Part shown: positions 41,951 through 54,900 of the stretch, piece by piece | Layout: the number at the start of each line of letters is the position of its first letter | Numbering within the stretch: position 1 is the stretch's first letter | Source: Amaranthus tricolor | Lineage: Eukaryota > Streptophyta > Magnoliopsida > Caryophyllales > Amaranthaceae | Assembly (NCBI RefSeq): GCF_026212465.1 | Contig: NC_080052.1 | Location: 14,231,033-14,295,032 of the forward strand | Direction of reading: 5' to 3' | Length of the DNA stretch: 64,000 bases | Notes under the pieces: generated by a model | The model's input: the letters and a program-made list of their open reading frames with translations, nothing else | Told to the model about the DNA's origin: nothing | The model's database searches: none | Made by a program: the position numbers and the translations under genes

Positions 41951-41962
41951 TGGTATCAGAGC
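41951..41962 (+). other. Primer-binding site of the intact copia element
   Basis: TGGTATCAGAGC, two bases after the 5' LTR. Complementary to plant initiator Met-tRNA. Confidence 0.93.
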
Positions 41963-42016
41963 CCTGTTCCCAGAAGATCAGGAAACCCTGAGGGCAGATT
42001 CTGGTGTTCCCGAAAA

Positions 42017-43813
42017 ATGTCAATTATGAACGAGCGAATGGAAGAAGGGTATTCGACTCAAAGACCGCCAATGTTCGATGGAAAATTCTATACATATTGG
42101 AAAAATAGGATGGAGATCTTCATTAAAGCGGAAAATTATCAAGTTTGGAGAGTCATAGAAATCGGAGATTTTGAGGTAACCACTACTAACTCCAACAATG
42201 AAATTGTTCCCAAACCTATAACCGAATATGAAAAAGAAGATTTTCAGAAAATGGAATTAAATGCTCTTGCTATAAAATTACTTCATTGTGGTCTTGGACC
42301 AAACGAGCATAATAGAATTATGGGGTGCAAATCCGCTAAGCAAATTTGGGACCTGCTTGCTGTTACCCATGAGGGAACAAGTGAAGTAAAACGGTCCAAA
42401 ATTGATTTGTTAATGTCTAAATACGAGAGATTTGTTATGGAGCCAAGAGAAAGTATCCAAGAGATGTTCACTAGGTTCACCAACATAACAAACGAGTTTG
42501 TCTCTCTTGGAAGAATAATTCCCACTGATGAACAAGTAAGGAAGATCCTAAGGAGCCTTCCTCAAGATGAGCGCTGGAGGGCCAAGGTTACTGCTATACA
42601 AGAGTCCAAAGATTTTACTAAGTTCAATCTAGAGGAGCTGGCTGGTTCCCTAATGACGCATGAATTGCATTTGGGAACAGCAGACAGTTCCAGGAACAAG
42701 GGACTGGCTCTGGCAGCGGGGGAACAGGACGAATCAGAATGTGATGAGGAAGAGGCTGCTTTATTGGTACGAAAATTCAAGAAGTTCTTCAGAAACAGCA
42801 GGTATGCAAATCAAAGAAACAACAAAGAAAGAAGAACAAAAAATCTTGAATGCCACAAATGTGGAAGTACCGAACACTTCATCAAGGATTGCCCAACATG
42901 GAAGAATGAAAAGGGCAAGGGAAAGACAAGAGATTCAAGAAGACCGTTGAACAAAGAGAATTTTAACAAGACTGACTTTCGTAGGGCCATGATTGCTGCA
43001 TGGGGAGAAACTGAAAGTGAGAATGAAACTATTGTTCCCGAAGAAGAGGAGACAGCTAACCTATGTCTCATGGCTACGCATAAAGGCAAGGAGAAGCAGG
43101 TAAATATTTCTAATTCATTTTCTGACCATTCATTTAATCTAAGTAAAAATGAATTAAAAGAGTTGTTAAAAGAGACACAAGCTAAACTTGAAAATTGCAA
43201 TGATAAGTGTCTCAAGTTAGAAAAGGAACTTAAGGTAAGCAAAGACCATGTCTCATACATAAACACCTTTAGACATGATGTCCAAAACAGATTTTTCGGT
43301 TTGTTGGACCAAAATATAATCCTAAAGGAAAATATGGAGAGACTTAAGAAGGAAAACGTTATTCTTAACATTGAGCTATCGCAATACAAATTATTAGGCT
43401 TAAATAAGGAATTGATAGATGCATCTACTAAAGACTTATGCAATGATTTTCAATATTTAAAAATGAATTCGGAATCCAACCGTAACAACAATAATAATCT
43501 TGAATTAAATTCAAGAGAAAAAGGGAAAATCAAAATAACTCCCAAATGGATTCTAGATGCTAAAAGTAAGAAATCACAAGGCCTAAAATATTTTAAGAAT
43601 AACAAAAGTAAGAAAGCTTACGTTGATCTTCCTAGAGACAGGTACTGTACCTTCTGTGGTAAAGCTGGCCATCTGAAGGAACAGTGCACCAAAAGGGAAC
43701 AGTATACTGTCTCCAACAGAAACTATGTTGATAACATTCAGATTGATAAATATGATTCATGTAAGATCGACAAGGAACCCAAGAAAGTCTGGGTTCCTAT
43801 AATTAACAATTAA
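42017..43813 (+). CDS. Gag polyprotein, intact copia element
   Basis: 598 aa, the structural protein that forms the particle and binds RNA. Residues about 17-50 match the copia gag N-terminal segment ([15 protein letters not shown]). Residues about 80-220 are UBN2-like ([34 protein letters not shown]). Zinc knuckle 1 is at C279-C282-H287-C292 and knuckle 2 at C544-C547-H552-C557. Between them lie an acidic stretch (341-347) and a Leu/Lys/Glu-rich, probably coiled-coil region (about 375-460). The ATG at 42017 is 55 bases after the primer site. At 598 aa with two knuckles it is longer than common copia gags. It ends in TAA, and pol is in another frame. GTAA-type donor-like sites occur inside it at codon boundaries (43100, 43235). 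Confidence 0.93.
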   Translation: MSIMNERMEEGYSTQRPPMFDGKFYTYWKNRMEIFIKAENYQVWRVIEIGDFEVTTTNSNNEIVPKPITEYEKEDFQKMELNALAIKLLHCGLGPNEHNRIMGCKSAKQIWDLLAVTHEGTSEVKRSKIDLLMSKYERFVMEPRESIQEMFTRFTNITNEFVSLGRIIPTDEQVRKILRSLPQDERWRAKVTAIQESKDFTKFNLEELAGSLMTHELHLGTADSSRNKGLALAAGEQDESECDEEEAALLVRKFKKFFRNSRYANQRNNKERRTKNLECHKCGSTEHFIKDCPTWKNEKGKGKTRDSRRPLNKENFNKTDFRRAMIAAWGETESENETIVPEEEETANLCLMATHKGKEKQVNISNSFSDHSFNLSKNELKELLKETQAKLENCNDKCLKLEKELKVSKDHVSYINTFRHDVQNRFFGLLDQNIILKENMERLKKENVILNIELSQYKLLGLNKELIDASTKDLCNDFQYLKMNSESNRNNNNNLELNSREKGKIKITPKWILDAKSKKSQGLKYFKNNKSKKAYVDLPRDRYCTFCGKAGHLKEQCTKREQYTVSNRNYVDNIQIDKYDSCKIDKEPKKVWVPIINN

Positions 43814-46800
43814 TTATCTTACAGGTCCAAGTGAGGGGGAACAGCTCATGGTATCTCGACAGTGGGTGTTCCAAGCATATGACGGGTGACAAATCTAAAT
43901 TTCTCTCACTTGAAGCCTATGATGGGGGAACAGTAACCTTCGGTGACAATATGAAGGGTGAGATAATCGCCAAAGGAAAGGTTGGAAGGTCATGTTCCCA
44001 CGCCATTGATAATGTATTTTTAGTCGAGAATTTGAAACACAACTTACTCAGCATTTCTCAATTTTGTGATAAGGGTAACTCTGTAAACTTTACTTCTGAA
44101 AAGTGCATTATTTCTAGGAACGACACAGGAGACATCATTCTTGAGGGAAACAGAAAAGGGAACACTTATATAGTGGACCTGGACACTGTTCCCAGAAACA
44201 GTCTAACGTGTCTAAGTGTTATAGAAGACGACCCACTTCTTTGGCATAAGCGTCTAGGTCATGCTAGTTATTCATTGATCAATACATTAAGATCTAAAGA
44301 CCTAGTTAGAGGACTACCATCTATAAAATTCCTTAAGGATGAAATATGTGATCCTTGTGCCAAAGGAAAACAAGTAAGGTCATCTTTTAAACCAAAGAAT
44401 GTTGTGACCACCTCAAAAACGCTTGAATTATTACACATGGATTTGTGTGGACCTATGAGAATACAAAGCCGTAGTGGCAAGAGATATGTGTTTGTTATTA
44501 TTGATGATTATAGTAGATTTACATGGACTTTATTTTTAGTTAGTAAAGATGAAGCCTTTAATGAGTTTGTTTCTTTCGCTAACAAAATACAAAAATCTAC
44601 CAATAATCAAATTGTTCACATAAGGTCAGATCATGGTAAAGAATTTGAAAATTCAAGCTTTATGAGTTATTGCAATAAACATGGAATAAGTCACAATTTT
44701 TCCGCCCCTAGAACACCACAACAAAATGGTGTTGTAGAAAGGAAAAATAGAACTTTAGAAGAAATGGCTAGAACTATGTTAATTGCTAGTGGTTTACCTA
44801 GAAATTTTTGGGCCGAGGCTGTTAATACTGCATGTTATATTTTAAATAGAGTATTGATAAGACCAATCACTTCTAAGACACCCTATGAATTGTTTAAAGG
44901 TGTTAAACCAAATATTGCCTATTTTCGTGTGTTTGGATGCAAATGTTTTGTACATGTTAATGGAAAACGGAATATAGGTAAATTTGATGAAAGAAGTGAT
45001 GAAGCAGTATTTCTTGGCTACTCATCTCAAAGTAAGGCATATAGAGTCTATAACAAAAGAACAATGAGTGTGGAAGAATCCGTTCACATAATTTTCGATG
45101 AAACTAACTTTTTGTCAAGTGAACAGGATACAAATAATTTTAAGATAGGTCTTGCAAATTTAGAAGAAGATGATGAAGAATTGAAAGTGCATGATCAAGA
45201 AACAGCTGGTGAACAGCCGGTTCCAGCAGAAGCAGAAAGTACTGATCGAGTTCAGGAACTGCCAGAACATCAGGAACAGCAGACTGTTCCCAATCCAGCT
45301 GTTCCCACAGAAGAGCAAAACGATCCAGTAGCTGAACAGAATGTTAATCAAGCTGATGAACCAGAACATGCTACTGTTCCCACAAGAGATTTTATGCCAA
45401 AACCTTGGAGATATCAAAAATACCATCCTCTTGATTTGATTGTAAGTGATTTGAATAAAGGAACACAAACTCGATCTCAAATGAGAAATTTTTGTGCACA
45501 TTTTGCGTTCCTATCATCACTTGAACCCAAAAATCACGAAGAAGCTCTAAAGGATTCCGAATGGGTTGTAGCCATGCAAGATGAATTGAACGAATTTGAA
45601 AGGAACAAAGTATGGCATTTAGAACCCAAACCGAAACACAAGAAGGTAATTGGTTTGAAATGGGTATTTCGGAACAAACTAGATGAGCATGGAATAATTG
45701 TAAGAAACAAAGCAAGGCTCGTGGTCAAAGGGTACAATCAACAAGAAGGTATTGATTATACTGAGACATTTGCTCCAGTAGCAAGGTTAGAAGCTATTAG
45801 AATTTTAATTTCTTTTGCTGCATTTATGAACTTTAAATTATATCAAATGGATGTGAAATGTGCTTTCTTGAATGGTTTTCTTGATGAAGAAGTTTTTGTT
45901 GAACAACCGCCTGGCTTTGAGAATACCTCGAGTCTTGATCATGTCTATAAGCTTGATAAAGCTCTTTATGGGTTGAAACAAGCTCCTAGGCAATGGTATG
46001 AAAGACTATCAAAGTTTTTGATTCAAAATGACTTTATTAGAGGTAAAATTGATAAAACCTTATTCTTTAAGAATAAAGGTTCCAATATATTAGTTGTTCA
46101 AATATATGTTGATGATATTATTTTTGGTGCCACAAATGAATTGCTATGTAAAGAATTTACTAACCTTATGAGCACTGAATTTGAAATGAGCATGATGGGA
46201 GAATTAAATTTCTTTCTTGGTTTGCAAATTAAACAAACTGCTAATGGTATCTTTATTCATCAACAAAAATATATAAAAGAACTTCTTAAGAAATATGGCA
46301 TGAATAACGCTAAAACCAACCATACACCTATGGCTACTAATGTAAGATTAGATGAAGATACAAATGGAACAAATATTGACCAAACTATGTATAGAGGCAT
46401 GATTGGATCTTTATTATATCTAACTGCTAGTAGACCCGATATTTCATTTAGTGTTGGTTTATGTGCAAGATTTCAATCTAACCCTAAAGAATCACATCTA
46501 ACTGCAGTGAAACGTATTTTGAGATATCTAAAGGGAACAGATGATTTATCATTATTTTATCCTAAAAGTGATGTTTTTGATTTGAAAGGCTTTAGTGATG
46601 CAGATTATGCAGGAGATCTTGTTAATAGAAAAAGCACGTCAGGTATGGTACAATTTCTTGGCTCATGTTTAGTTTCGTGGAGCTCCAAGAAACAAAACAC
46701 TGTTGCATTATCAACCGCTGAAGCTGAGTACGTAGCAGCAGCAGCTTGCTGTTCCCAAATGTTATGGATAAAGCAGCAGCTAAGAGACTTTGGTATTAAG

Positions 46801-47049
46801 TATGCATGTGTTCCTATTTATTGCGATAATACCAGTGCCATATGCATATCCAAAGATCCAGTGCATCACTCACGAGTAAAGCACATCCATATTAGGCATC
46901 ATTTTCTTAAGGATAATGTTGAAAATAAAAATATTATTGTTAAGCATGTAAACACTAATGAGCAAATAGCAGATATCATGACCAAACCGCTTCCAAGGGA
47001 ACAGCATGAGAAAATGAGATTGGAACTTGGCATGATCAAGCTGCATTAA
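43807..47049 (+). CDS. Pol polyprotein, intact copia element
   Basis: The frame is open from 43807 and has no ATG at its start. The first GTG is at 43831, used here for numbering (1072 aa). Protease DSG is at 10-12. The integrase has HHCC H139/H144/C173/C176 and catalytic D204, D267 and E303, exactly 35 residues between the last two. RT has YVDD at 759-762. RNase H has D923, E964 and D999. It ends in [19 protein letters not shown]. Relative to gag it is in the -1 frame. The lack of an initiator and an acceptor-like TTATCTTACAG just before GTCCAAGTGAGG suggest expression by splicing or frameshifting. All catalytic residues are present, so it may be functional. Confidence 0.95.
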   Translation, partial: QLIILQVQVRGNSSWYLDSGCSKHMTGDKSKFLSLEAYDGGTVTFGDNMKGEIIAKGKVGRSCSHAIDNVFLVENLKHNLLSISQFCDKGNSVNFTSEKCIISRNDTGDIILEGNRKGNTYIVDLDTVPRNSLTCLSVIEDDPLLWHKRLGHASYSLINTLRSKDLVRGLPSIKFLKDEICDPCAKGKQVRSSFKPKNVVTTSKTLELLHMDLCGPMRIQSRSGKRYVFVIIDDYSRFTWTLFLVSKDEAFNEFVSFANKIQKSTNNQIVHIRSDHGKEFENSSFMSYCNKHGISHNFSAPRTPQQNGVVERKNRTLEEMARTMLIASGLPRNFWAEAVNTACYILNRVLIRPITSKTPYELFKGVKPNIAYFRVFGCKCFVHVNGKRNIGKFDERSDEAVFLGYSSQSKAYRVYNKRTMSVEESVHIIFDETNFLSSEQDTNNFKIGLANLEEDDEELKVHDQETAGEQPVPAEAESTDRVQELPEHQEQQTVPNPAVPTEEQNDPVAEQNVNQADEPEHATVPTRDFMPKPWRYQKYHPLDLIVSDLNKGTQTRSQMRNFCAHFAFLSSLEPKNHEEALKDSEWVVAMQDELNEFERNKVWHLEPKPKHKKVIGLKWVFRNKLDEHGIIVRNKARLVVKGYNQQEGIDYTETFAPVARLEAIRILISFAAFMNFKLYQMDVKCAFLNGFLDEEVFVEQPPGFENTSSLDHVYKLDKALYGLKQAPRQWYERLSKFLIQNDFIRGKIDKTLFFKNKGSNILVVQIYVDDIIFGATNELLCKEFTNLMSTEFEMSMMGELNFFLGLQIKQTANGIFIHQQKYIKELLKKYGMNNAKTNHTPMATNVRLDEDTNGTNIDQTMYRGMIGSLLYLTASRPDISFSVGLCARFQSNPKESHLTAVKRILRYLKGTDDLSLFYPKSDVFDLKGFSDADYAGDLVNRKSTSGMVQFLGSCLVSWSSKKQNTVALSTAEAEYVAAAACCSQMLWIKQQLRDFGIKYACVPIYCDNTSAICISKDPVHHSRVKHIHIRHHFLKDNVENKNIIVKHVNTNEQIADIMTKPLPREQHEKMRLELGMIKLH

Positions 47050-47523
47050 AGGAAGTGTCATATATGATTCCTAGAGACAAAATGAAAATTGAAAATGATC
47101 AATCAACCACAATAATCTTGATTGAAAAATCAATTATCGAAAGGATCAGGTACGCATTTTTTAAAAGGTATATACTTTGGATGTTCTCATGATTGCATGA
47201 TTATTTTGATCTGACGGTAGCAGCACAATATTACCATTTTTCTTTTTAAAATTAAAAAGACAAACAAAAACAACAATTTTTTCCAGCAGTTCTTTTAAGT
47301 AGGAGTTGAATCTCAACGTACTCCATTTTCACAATTCAAAATCAATTGTCTTGATTTGATAACTACCTCAACACGTCACTTCATCCAATACAATTACTCC
47401 CTCTCGTCCCATCTTTCATTTCATCTTCACTAACCTTTCACGTTCACTCAACCCTAAACCGTCATTCCTTCCACTTCCCTTTCACTCCGTCATTTTCCTT
47501 TGCTTTTCTCTCTAAAAACTTCA
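47050..47523 (+). other. Spacer between pol and ORF3
   Basis: About 470 bases without coding sequence. The C-rich, T-rich part 47395-47515 just before the ORF3 ATG looks like a 5' leader. Pol and ORF3 are too far apart for simple coupling, so ORF3 probably needs its own or a spliced RNA. Confidence 0.5.
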
Positions 47524-48996
47524 ATGAAAACCAAGAATATGAAACCAAAAATGAAGCAACCTGTCCCTCTTCGAGTTATCTACCCACCTTCTCTCACTCA
47601 CAAACCTAAGTCTTCATCAAAGGAACCAGAGGACACCCCTATGTCTCCGCAAACAAGTGGTAAAAGAACAAGAGAATCCAAGAAACCTTCAACCCACTCT
47701 ACCAAGAAAATGAAGGTAACGCATTACTCAAATGCTGAAGAACTTTCTAAAGAAATGTCTGTAGGATTTGGTCTAGACAAAGAATGGTACGAATCTACAA
47801 TCTTTCCTAAATTCCATGAAATTTTACAAACTCAAAAATGGGAATCACTTATGAGCGTATATTGCTGCAACCCCATTTACCCTGACATTATGCATGAGTT
47901 TATTTCTAATTTTGCTGTTCATGATGGAGTTTGTTCTAGTTCAATCAAAGATATTGATATTGAATTTGATAGTCTGACTTTAGGAGAGTGGTTAGGTGTT
48001 CCTGCTACTGGTTTTGATGTTTATCATGTTGGGTCTAAGATTGCGTTTTCTGGAAGAGATGAAAAAGATGTTTGGAGATGCTTGGGGGTTAGGCAAAAAA
48101 GGGGGAAAGTAAGTCACAATGTCCTGTCTCCTTTACATAAGTTGCTGTACAACATTGCTAGAAGGTTTATCTTGCCACGAAACTCAAAACGTAGTGAGGT
48201 AAGTCTTCGAGATGCAACCCTGATATACTGTATGGTGAACAACATAAAGATTAATTTTCCTTCCTTGATGATTTCTCATTTAAATGATTGTATAGCCAAA
48301 CGTTGTATGGTTGGCTATGGTGGTTTGTTGTCATGGATTTTCTCAAAGTTTGGTGTTCCACTGGGTGATTATAGTTTTCCTATGGGTCCCAGCAATATGA
48401 TAGGTGCAAAATGTTTGAGTAATTTGCGCCTTAAATTAAATGAGGAAGGGATTCTTGAAAATATTGTGGAACAGATTGAGATTGATTCTGATAATGAGGA
48501 ACAAGAGGAAGAGAAGGAAGAGAAGGAACAGGAGAAAAAGGAAGAAGAGGAGAAGGAGGAACAGGAGAAAGAAGGGGATGGAGTTAAGGAACAGGAGGTT
48601 GTTCCTTCTGAGGAAGAAGACCAGGGGTTGGAATCTAAGGTTTCTCTTGAAGAAGACTCTAGGACTGAACCCAATAGTTTTCCCTCATCAAAGCCAACCA
48701 CTCCACCAACTCATCATTTTCAATCACCACTACCTTCACCAACACCAAGATCACCATCACCATCATTTCACAAACACAGCTTTGATCAGGCAACCATTCC
48801 TACTGCTCCCTTATATTCCATTCTTCTCAAGCTTGATGATTTGCAGGATCGCTTCTTCAAATTTCAAGATGAGATCCGTGTTTCCCTAGCCTCTTTAGCT
48901 GACCAGATGACTCATATGGAGGCTCGTCTTGGCGCTAAATTGGATACAGTTGAGGTGGAAACGGAATATGTTGATGAAGATGCTCCTGCTTCATAG
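47524..48996 (+). CDS. Third ORF (env-position protein), function unknown
   Basis: 490 aa from the ATG at 47524. The basic residues 1-65 are rich in Lys, Ser and Pro. A globular region of about 68-310 resembles the family named 'putative plant transposon protein' (LGEWLGVPATGFDVYHVGSK, LLYNIARRFILPRNSKRSEV). A Glu/Lys tract covers about 320-375, a Pro/Ser-rich linker about 385-430, and a helical, probably coiled-coil C-terminus about 435-480. I see no signal peptide, membrane span or cleavage-like site, so an envelope role is not supported by the sequence, although the position is that of the env-like ORF in SIRE-type elements. The dead elements carry the same ORF with two stops, which shows it is a regular part of the family. 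Confidence 0.85.
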   Translation: MKTKNMKPKMKQPVPLRVIYPPSLTHKPKSSSKEPEDTPMSPQTSGKRTRESKKPSTHSTKKMKVTHYSNAEELSKEMSVGFGLDKEWYESTIFPKFHEILQTQKWESLMSVYCCNPIYPDIMHEFISNFAVHDGVCSSSIKDIDIEFDSLTLGEWLGVPATGFDVYHVGSKIAFSGRDEKDVWRCLGVRQKRGKVSHNVLSPLHKLLYNIARRFILPRNSKRSEVSLRDATLIYCMVNNIKINFPSLMISHLNDCIAKRCMVGYGGLLSWIFSKFGVPLGDYSFPMGPSNMIGAKCLSNLRLKLNEEGILENIVEQIEIDSDNEEQEEEKEEKEQEKKEEEEKEEQEKEGDGVKEQEVVPSEEEDQGLESKVSLEEDSRTEPNSFPSSKPTTPPTHHFQSPLPSPTPRSPSPSFHKHSFDQATIPTAPLYSILLKLDDLQDRFFKFQDEIRVSLASLADQMTHMEARLGAKLDTVEVETEYVDEDAPAS

Positions 48997-49757
48997 TTTC
49001 CCTTTTTATATTTTTCATTGCTGCTGTCTCTGTCTTTAAACAATTTCTTTCTTTTGGTACCAGCTGGGGTACAAATCTTTAACATTGTTAACATTAAACC
49101 TTTTTACATATGCTACTAACTGTTAGTTTTGATTAGTCATTGCTTATCATGCTTGCATTCATTGTTATTGCTTTTTAATTTGTGCATCCTTATTCTCTCT
49201 TTGACTATAACTATATGTTTAGTGCTGTGGTTTGATTGCTTATCTTCTTTTTGAATGATGTCAAAAGGGGGAATATTTGGCACAAACTTAAATAATGCTT
49301 GAGTATGCTTAGTCTGATATACATTTATTCTGTTGAACATTAGGAACTGTGGCTATATGCTCTGATATTCATGCTCTGATGCTCTGATGATTAATAAGTT
49401 TAGCTCTGAATAAGTTTAGCTACTTTGATTGTTATAATGTATATGCTCTGATGATTACTTGAATGCTATGATAAAATTTCTTACAGTGCTTTAAGTTTTG
49501 TTTGGTAAGTTTTGTTTTGTTTTAGTTTTATTTGAAATCTTAAGTTATAAAAGTTCTTCCGATATTTTGATTATGCTTAAGTTATTTTAAGTAATTCAAA
49601 TTAATAGAGTAATTTGTTTTTAATGTATGCTTGGTAAATTATATTGTCACGAGTTAATTTACTAAGTAATGTAGAGTTGTTTTGATCTCTAACATACTCT
49701 TCAACATTGGTTTACTCTATTTTGTTTTTAAGTTTGTTTGAAAAGTTTGTCATCATC
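48997..49757 (+). other. 3' non-coding region of the intact copia element
   Basis: Contains a first purine tract at 49263-49272 (AAAAGGGGGA) in the context TGATGTCAAAAGGGGGAATA, then a stretch with several copies of GCTCTGATG (49358-49460). No coding sequence. Confidence 0.7.
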
Positions 49758-49769
49758 AAAAAGGGGGAA
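49758..49769 (+). other. Polypurine tract
   Basis: AAAAAGGGGGAA ends two bases before the 3' LTR (49772). Primer for plus-strand DNA synthesis. Confidence 0.9.
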
Positions 49770-49771
49770 TT

Positions 49772-51208
49772 TGTTGGACCTCTTGAGTTTTGATGATGAC
49801 TACACTTTAGCAAATATGTGTTTAGAGATTTTGTGCAGGTCGATATCCGATTATGATTATGATCGTTGATAGTACATATGCCTTAGCTTATGGAAACGTA
49901 CATGTCAAAAGGTTTCAATTGATGTTAGGAGAAGTATATCGCTTGGGATGTAAAATGGAGACAGCAGATCTACTGTTTCCAAGTTGGATGTTCTAGCTAA
50001 ACTGAAGTCTGGAGACAGCACACTGTTCCTGAGCTGAAGGTTGACTACGTTGACTAAAAATTCTGGTTATCATATTTTAATTATTATTTTTTTTAGTTAA
50101 TGTATTTTAAATTAAATTGTTGCAGTAAAAATTTATTTAAGTTAATTGGCAAATCGTTTTTGTTAAAGAAAATGTATTCACGTTTTATTTGTTAAGATCC
50201 TTTATTTTAGGATCTATTTTTAGTAAATCCTGGATTTGTTAAAAATAGAATTAACTAACTTTGAATTAGTCTTAGCAAATCTTTCTAACCGGTTTTTATT
50301 CCTAAAAATTAGCAAGCAATCATTCCCACTAAGATTAACCGTTTTCTAAATATAGCATGAAGTTCCAGCCATTAATTTAGGGAACAGGAATTACTACTGA
50401 AGAAACTGCTACTTTAGGGAACAGCGGTTATTAAGGGAACAGCGGTTATTGTTTATATACACGTGTGATTTGACTTAATCAAATCTTATGGAAATAACCG
50501 TGTGTTTGCTTAATCCACATTACTCCCATGATCTCTTGATAGTGGGATGATGGATTGGATTATTCCACTTTCTTAGGAATATTATTTTCTATAAATTGCA
50601 AGATAATTCCGGTTTTTAAAGAAAAGAGAAGTAATCCAACGTTTTGTGCTTAAGTGTTTTTCATACGTTTTTGTTGGATTTTACAAGAAATATTTTGTTC
50701 TTAAAATTGCCAATCAATTTATAATATTTTCTTGATGCAACTCTTTGATTTATTTTAGAGAATTTCTATCATTTTTGTAAGGGATTTTGAGAGTTTATGT
50801 AATTAGACTCGAGTGAGTCTAAGGGGGAAGTTAGATAGCTTTTAGTGAAGCTAGAGAGGATTAGCTTATTGTAAAGCTAAGTTTGTTGCTTTGAGTAAAG
50901 CAATTAGAGAGTGAAGAGTTGGCCTAGTTGTTTCGCTTCGAGTGAAGTAAGGTGTTTATTGTAATTGTAACTAATTGCCTTAAACATAGTGAAGTTGTTA
51001 GAAATCCCAAGTGGTCGTGGTTTTTCCTTTTGTTTAGGCCCAAAAGGTTTCCACGTAAAATCGTGTGTCTCTCTTATTATTTTGCTCTTAGTTTAAGCTT
51101 TATTTATTTTGAATAATTCCGCAAAAACAGGGCACAATCGCTTAAACTTGCAACAACAACAATTCACCCCCCCTCTTGTTGCTGTTCCCGTTCCTAATTG
51201 AATCAACA
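49772..51208 (+). mobile_element. 3' LTR of the intact copia element
   Basis: 1437 bases, same length as the 5' LTR and 3 mismatches from it. Followed directly by the target duplication TGGTA. Confidence 0.95.
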
Positions 51209-51213
51209 TGGTA
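51209..51213 (+). other. Target-site duplication of the copia element
   Basis: TGGTA, identical to 40507-40511 on the other side. Confidence 0.93.
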
Positions 51214-53186
<1,973 letters not shown>

Positions 53187-53388
53187 ATTTCGAAAATAAT
53201 TTGAAACATTATTTTTTTTTTACAAAAACAATGGGGCATATGCTCGAGCAAAATAATTTAGTGAAGAATATATTGTGTATATCTTCGGCATTGGATATTT
53301 TTATATTAATACTATTATTATAGTGAAATCATGATTATAGTGTTTCCTATAGTCTTTTTAAAATATTTTGAGTTTTGTATACTAATAC

Positions 53389-53600
53389 TGTAATAGCCCA
53401 AGTTAACGCGAATCGGATATTCACATGTAAATATGAATTCCGGGTCACACATAAGACATTTAAGTTAAACTGTTTCTAGGATCGACGACGTTCTAGTGAT
53501 AAAGAAATAAATAACAATAATGAAACTAATAAATCAGCGAGAGTCTTAAGGTTTACAACTTGACAACCTACTGGCCTCATCCAAAAATAAGTAATGTTCT
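53389..53600 (+). mobile_element. Possible start of an LTR
   Basis: TGTAATAGCCCAAGTTAACG resembles the 5' end of plant Ty3/gypsy LTRs. The continuation has no other support and the end is not visible. Confidence 0.3.
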
Positions 53601-53639
53601 AAAAGAAAAGCGTTCTTGCAAAAAAAAATAAAATTATAA

Positions 53640-54883
53640 TAAGTTCATTCGAGAAGTTCAAACTAAGTTTAAATGACTTGAGATAATTGTATTTGGATAA
53701 GATTATATTTGAATTTGAATTAAATATATGTATGTTCAAAACGTTGAAATACTTGAATTATATTTGTATTTTAAATTTGAGTTTTAAATTAAACATGTGC
53801 TCAATATATTTAAATATTTGTTTAAATTACACGTTTGTGTTTAAATTTTGGATAAATAAATTGTTTGTAATTTAAAGTTTATTACACGGTTTATATTTTA
53901 ATATTTGAATTTAAATTAGTTGTTTTGAAATTAACCTATACTAAATATAAGCTTTCCTATAAATAAGATGACAATTTAAATTGACACTAAAAATAGGAAA
54001 AGAAAATTTAAATTGACGCTAAAAATAGGAATTAAATTTGAATAAAGATTTATGCGTTGTATTATCTGGTTTTGCTAAAGTTTCTAACGTGTCAGCATTG
54101 CAATGGTTGTTAATAACAAACTACAACACACAATGAATTAATTATATGAGATTTCCGTGCAACATCAGTTTGAGTTAAAGCTCAAGATCTTGAAGACTGG
54201 AACAGATTAACCAGGTTAACAAAATTGACAGATGAAGCTTTCTTGCTCTACAAGGATATGTTGAGGCATGACATATATAAATACAAGGCTTCATTAAAGG
54301 ATTAAGATTGCAACATTTTTCTTACAATTTTTTTTCTTGATTTAAGATCTAATATTCTCTTAACGTTCAAAAGTGTTGTAATTCTTACTTTATGTAACTC
54401 TTACAATTATAATAGGATTTAGTGTTAAAAGGAGTTAGATCTTTCATTAATTAATATGTCTAGTCTTAGAATACTTTTTAAAGTGTTCAACTTGTAATCT
54501 CTATTGTGAGATTGGGATTTGTGCTTTTATTAAGGGAACTTGTAAGACGTTCTTTAAGGGGAAGAACGTGGTTAGAGAAGATAGAGAGATCTTCTAAGTT
54601 ATCTTAAAGTTCATTAATAAAAGACATTGAATCCTACGGGTTGGAAGAGAACCCATAGGTGGGGAGTAGGCTGTTTAAAGCCGAACCTCGTTAACATATT
54701 GTTTGTTATTGTTTAAGTTCATTTTCGCACATACGTTATAAATTTACCAATTAACCTAAAACTGTTCCTGAAAATAGTTTTAAAAGGTCACCTAAACTCT
54801 TGAGCTAACCTTCTAGATAAAAATTTAAAACAGGCATACTCTCTATTCACCCCCCCTTCTAAAGAGTATTCGAACTCCTATCA
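53640..54883 (+). mobile_element. Copia-type solo LTR or LTR fragment
   Basis: The 3' end CACCCCCCCTTCTAAAGAGT ... CCTATCA has the C-run and CA end seen in the other copia LTRs here (compare 41900-41948). No primer site follows. Internal blocks match 27430-28600 in reverse. The start is uncertain: a TG at 53819 preceded by ATATT would match ATATT at 54884-54888, but similarity to the other copy seems to extend further left. Confidence 0.65.
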
Positions 54884-54892
54884 ATATTCAGT

Positions 54893-54900
54893 ATGCATAC
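54893..54900. other. hAT target-site duplication, left
   Basis: ATGCATAC, identical to 57397-57404. Confidence 0.93.

Larger units (their letters stand above)
40512..51208 (+). mobile_element. Full-length Ty1/copia retrotransposon with third ORF, apparently intact
   Basis: 10,697 bases with 1437-bp LTRs, primer site, gag, pol, ORF3 and polypurine tract, flanked by the 5-bp duplication TGGTA (40507-40511 and 51209-51213). I found 3 mismatches between the LTRs (40718/49978 and 41022-41023/50282-50283), about 99.8% identity, which indicates a recent insertion. The large size, long gag and extra ORF between pol and the 3' LTR are the layout of the SIRE/Maximus group. That lineage call is an inference from layout. 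All three reading frames are open. It is a close relative of the dead elements at 1-26083. Confidence 0.95.

Noticed and set aside
47524..48996. Calling ORF3 a retroviral envelope
   Set aside because: No signal peptide, membrane anchor or fusion-like segment is visible. Only its position suggests env.
53814..54888. Precise solo LTR 53819-54883 with TSD ATATT
   Set aside because: The 5-bp match is in AT-rich sequence and similarity to the other LTR copies seems to extend left of 53819, so the start is left open.
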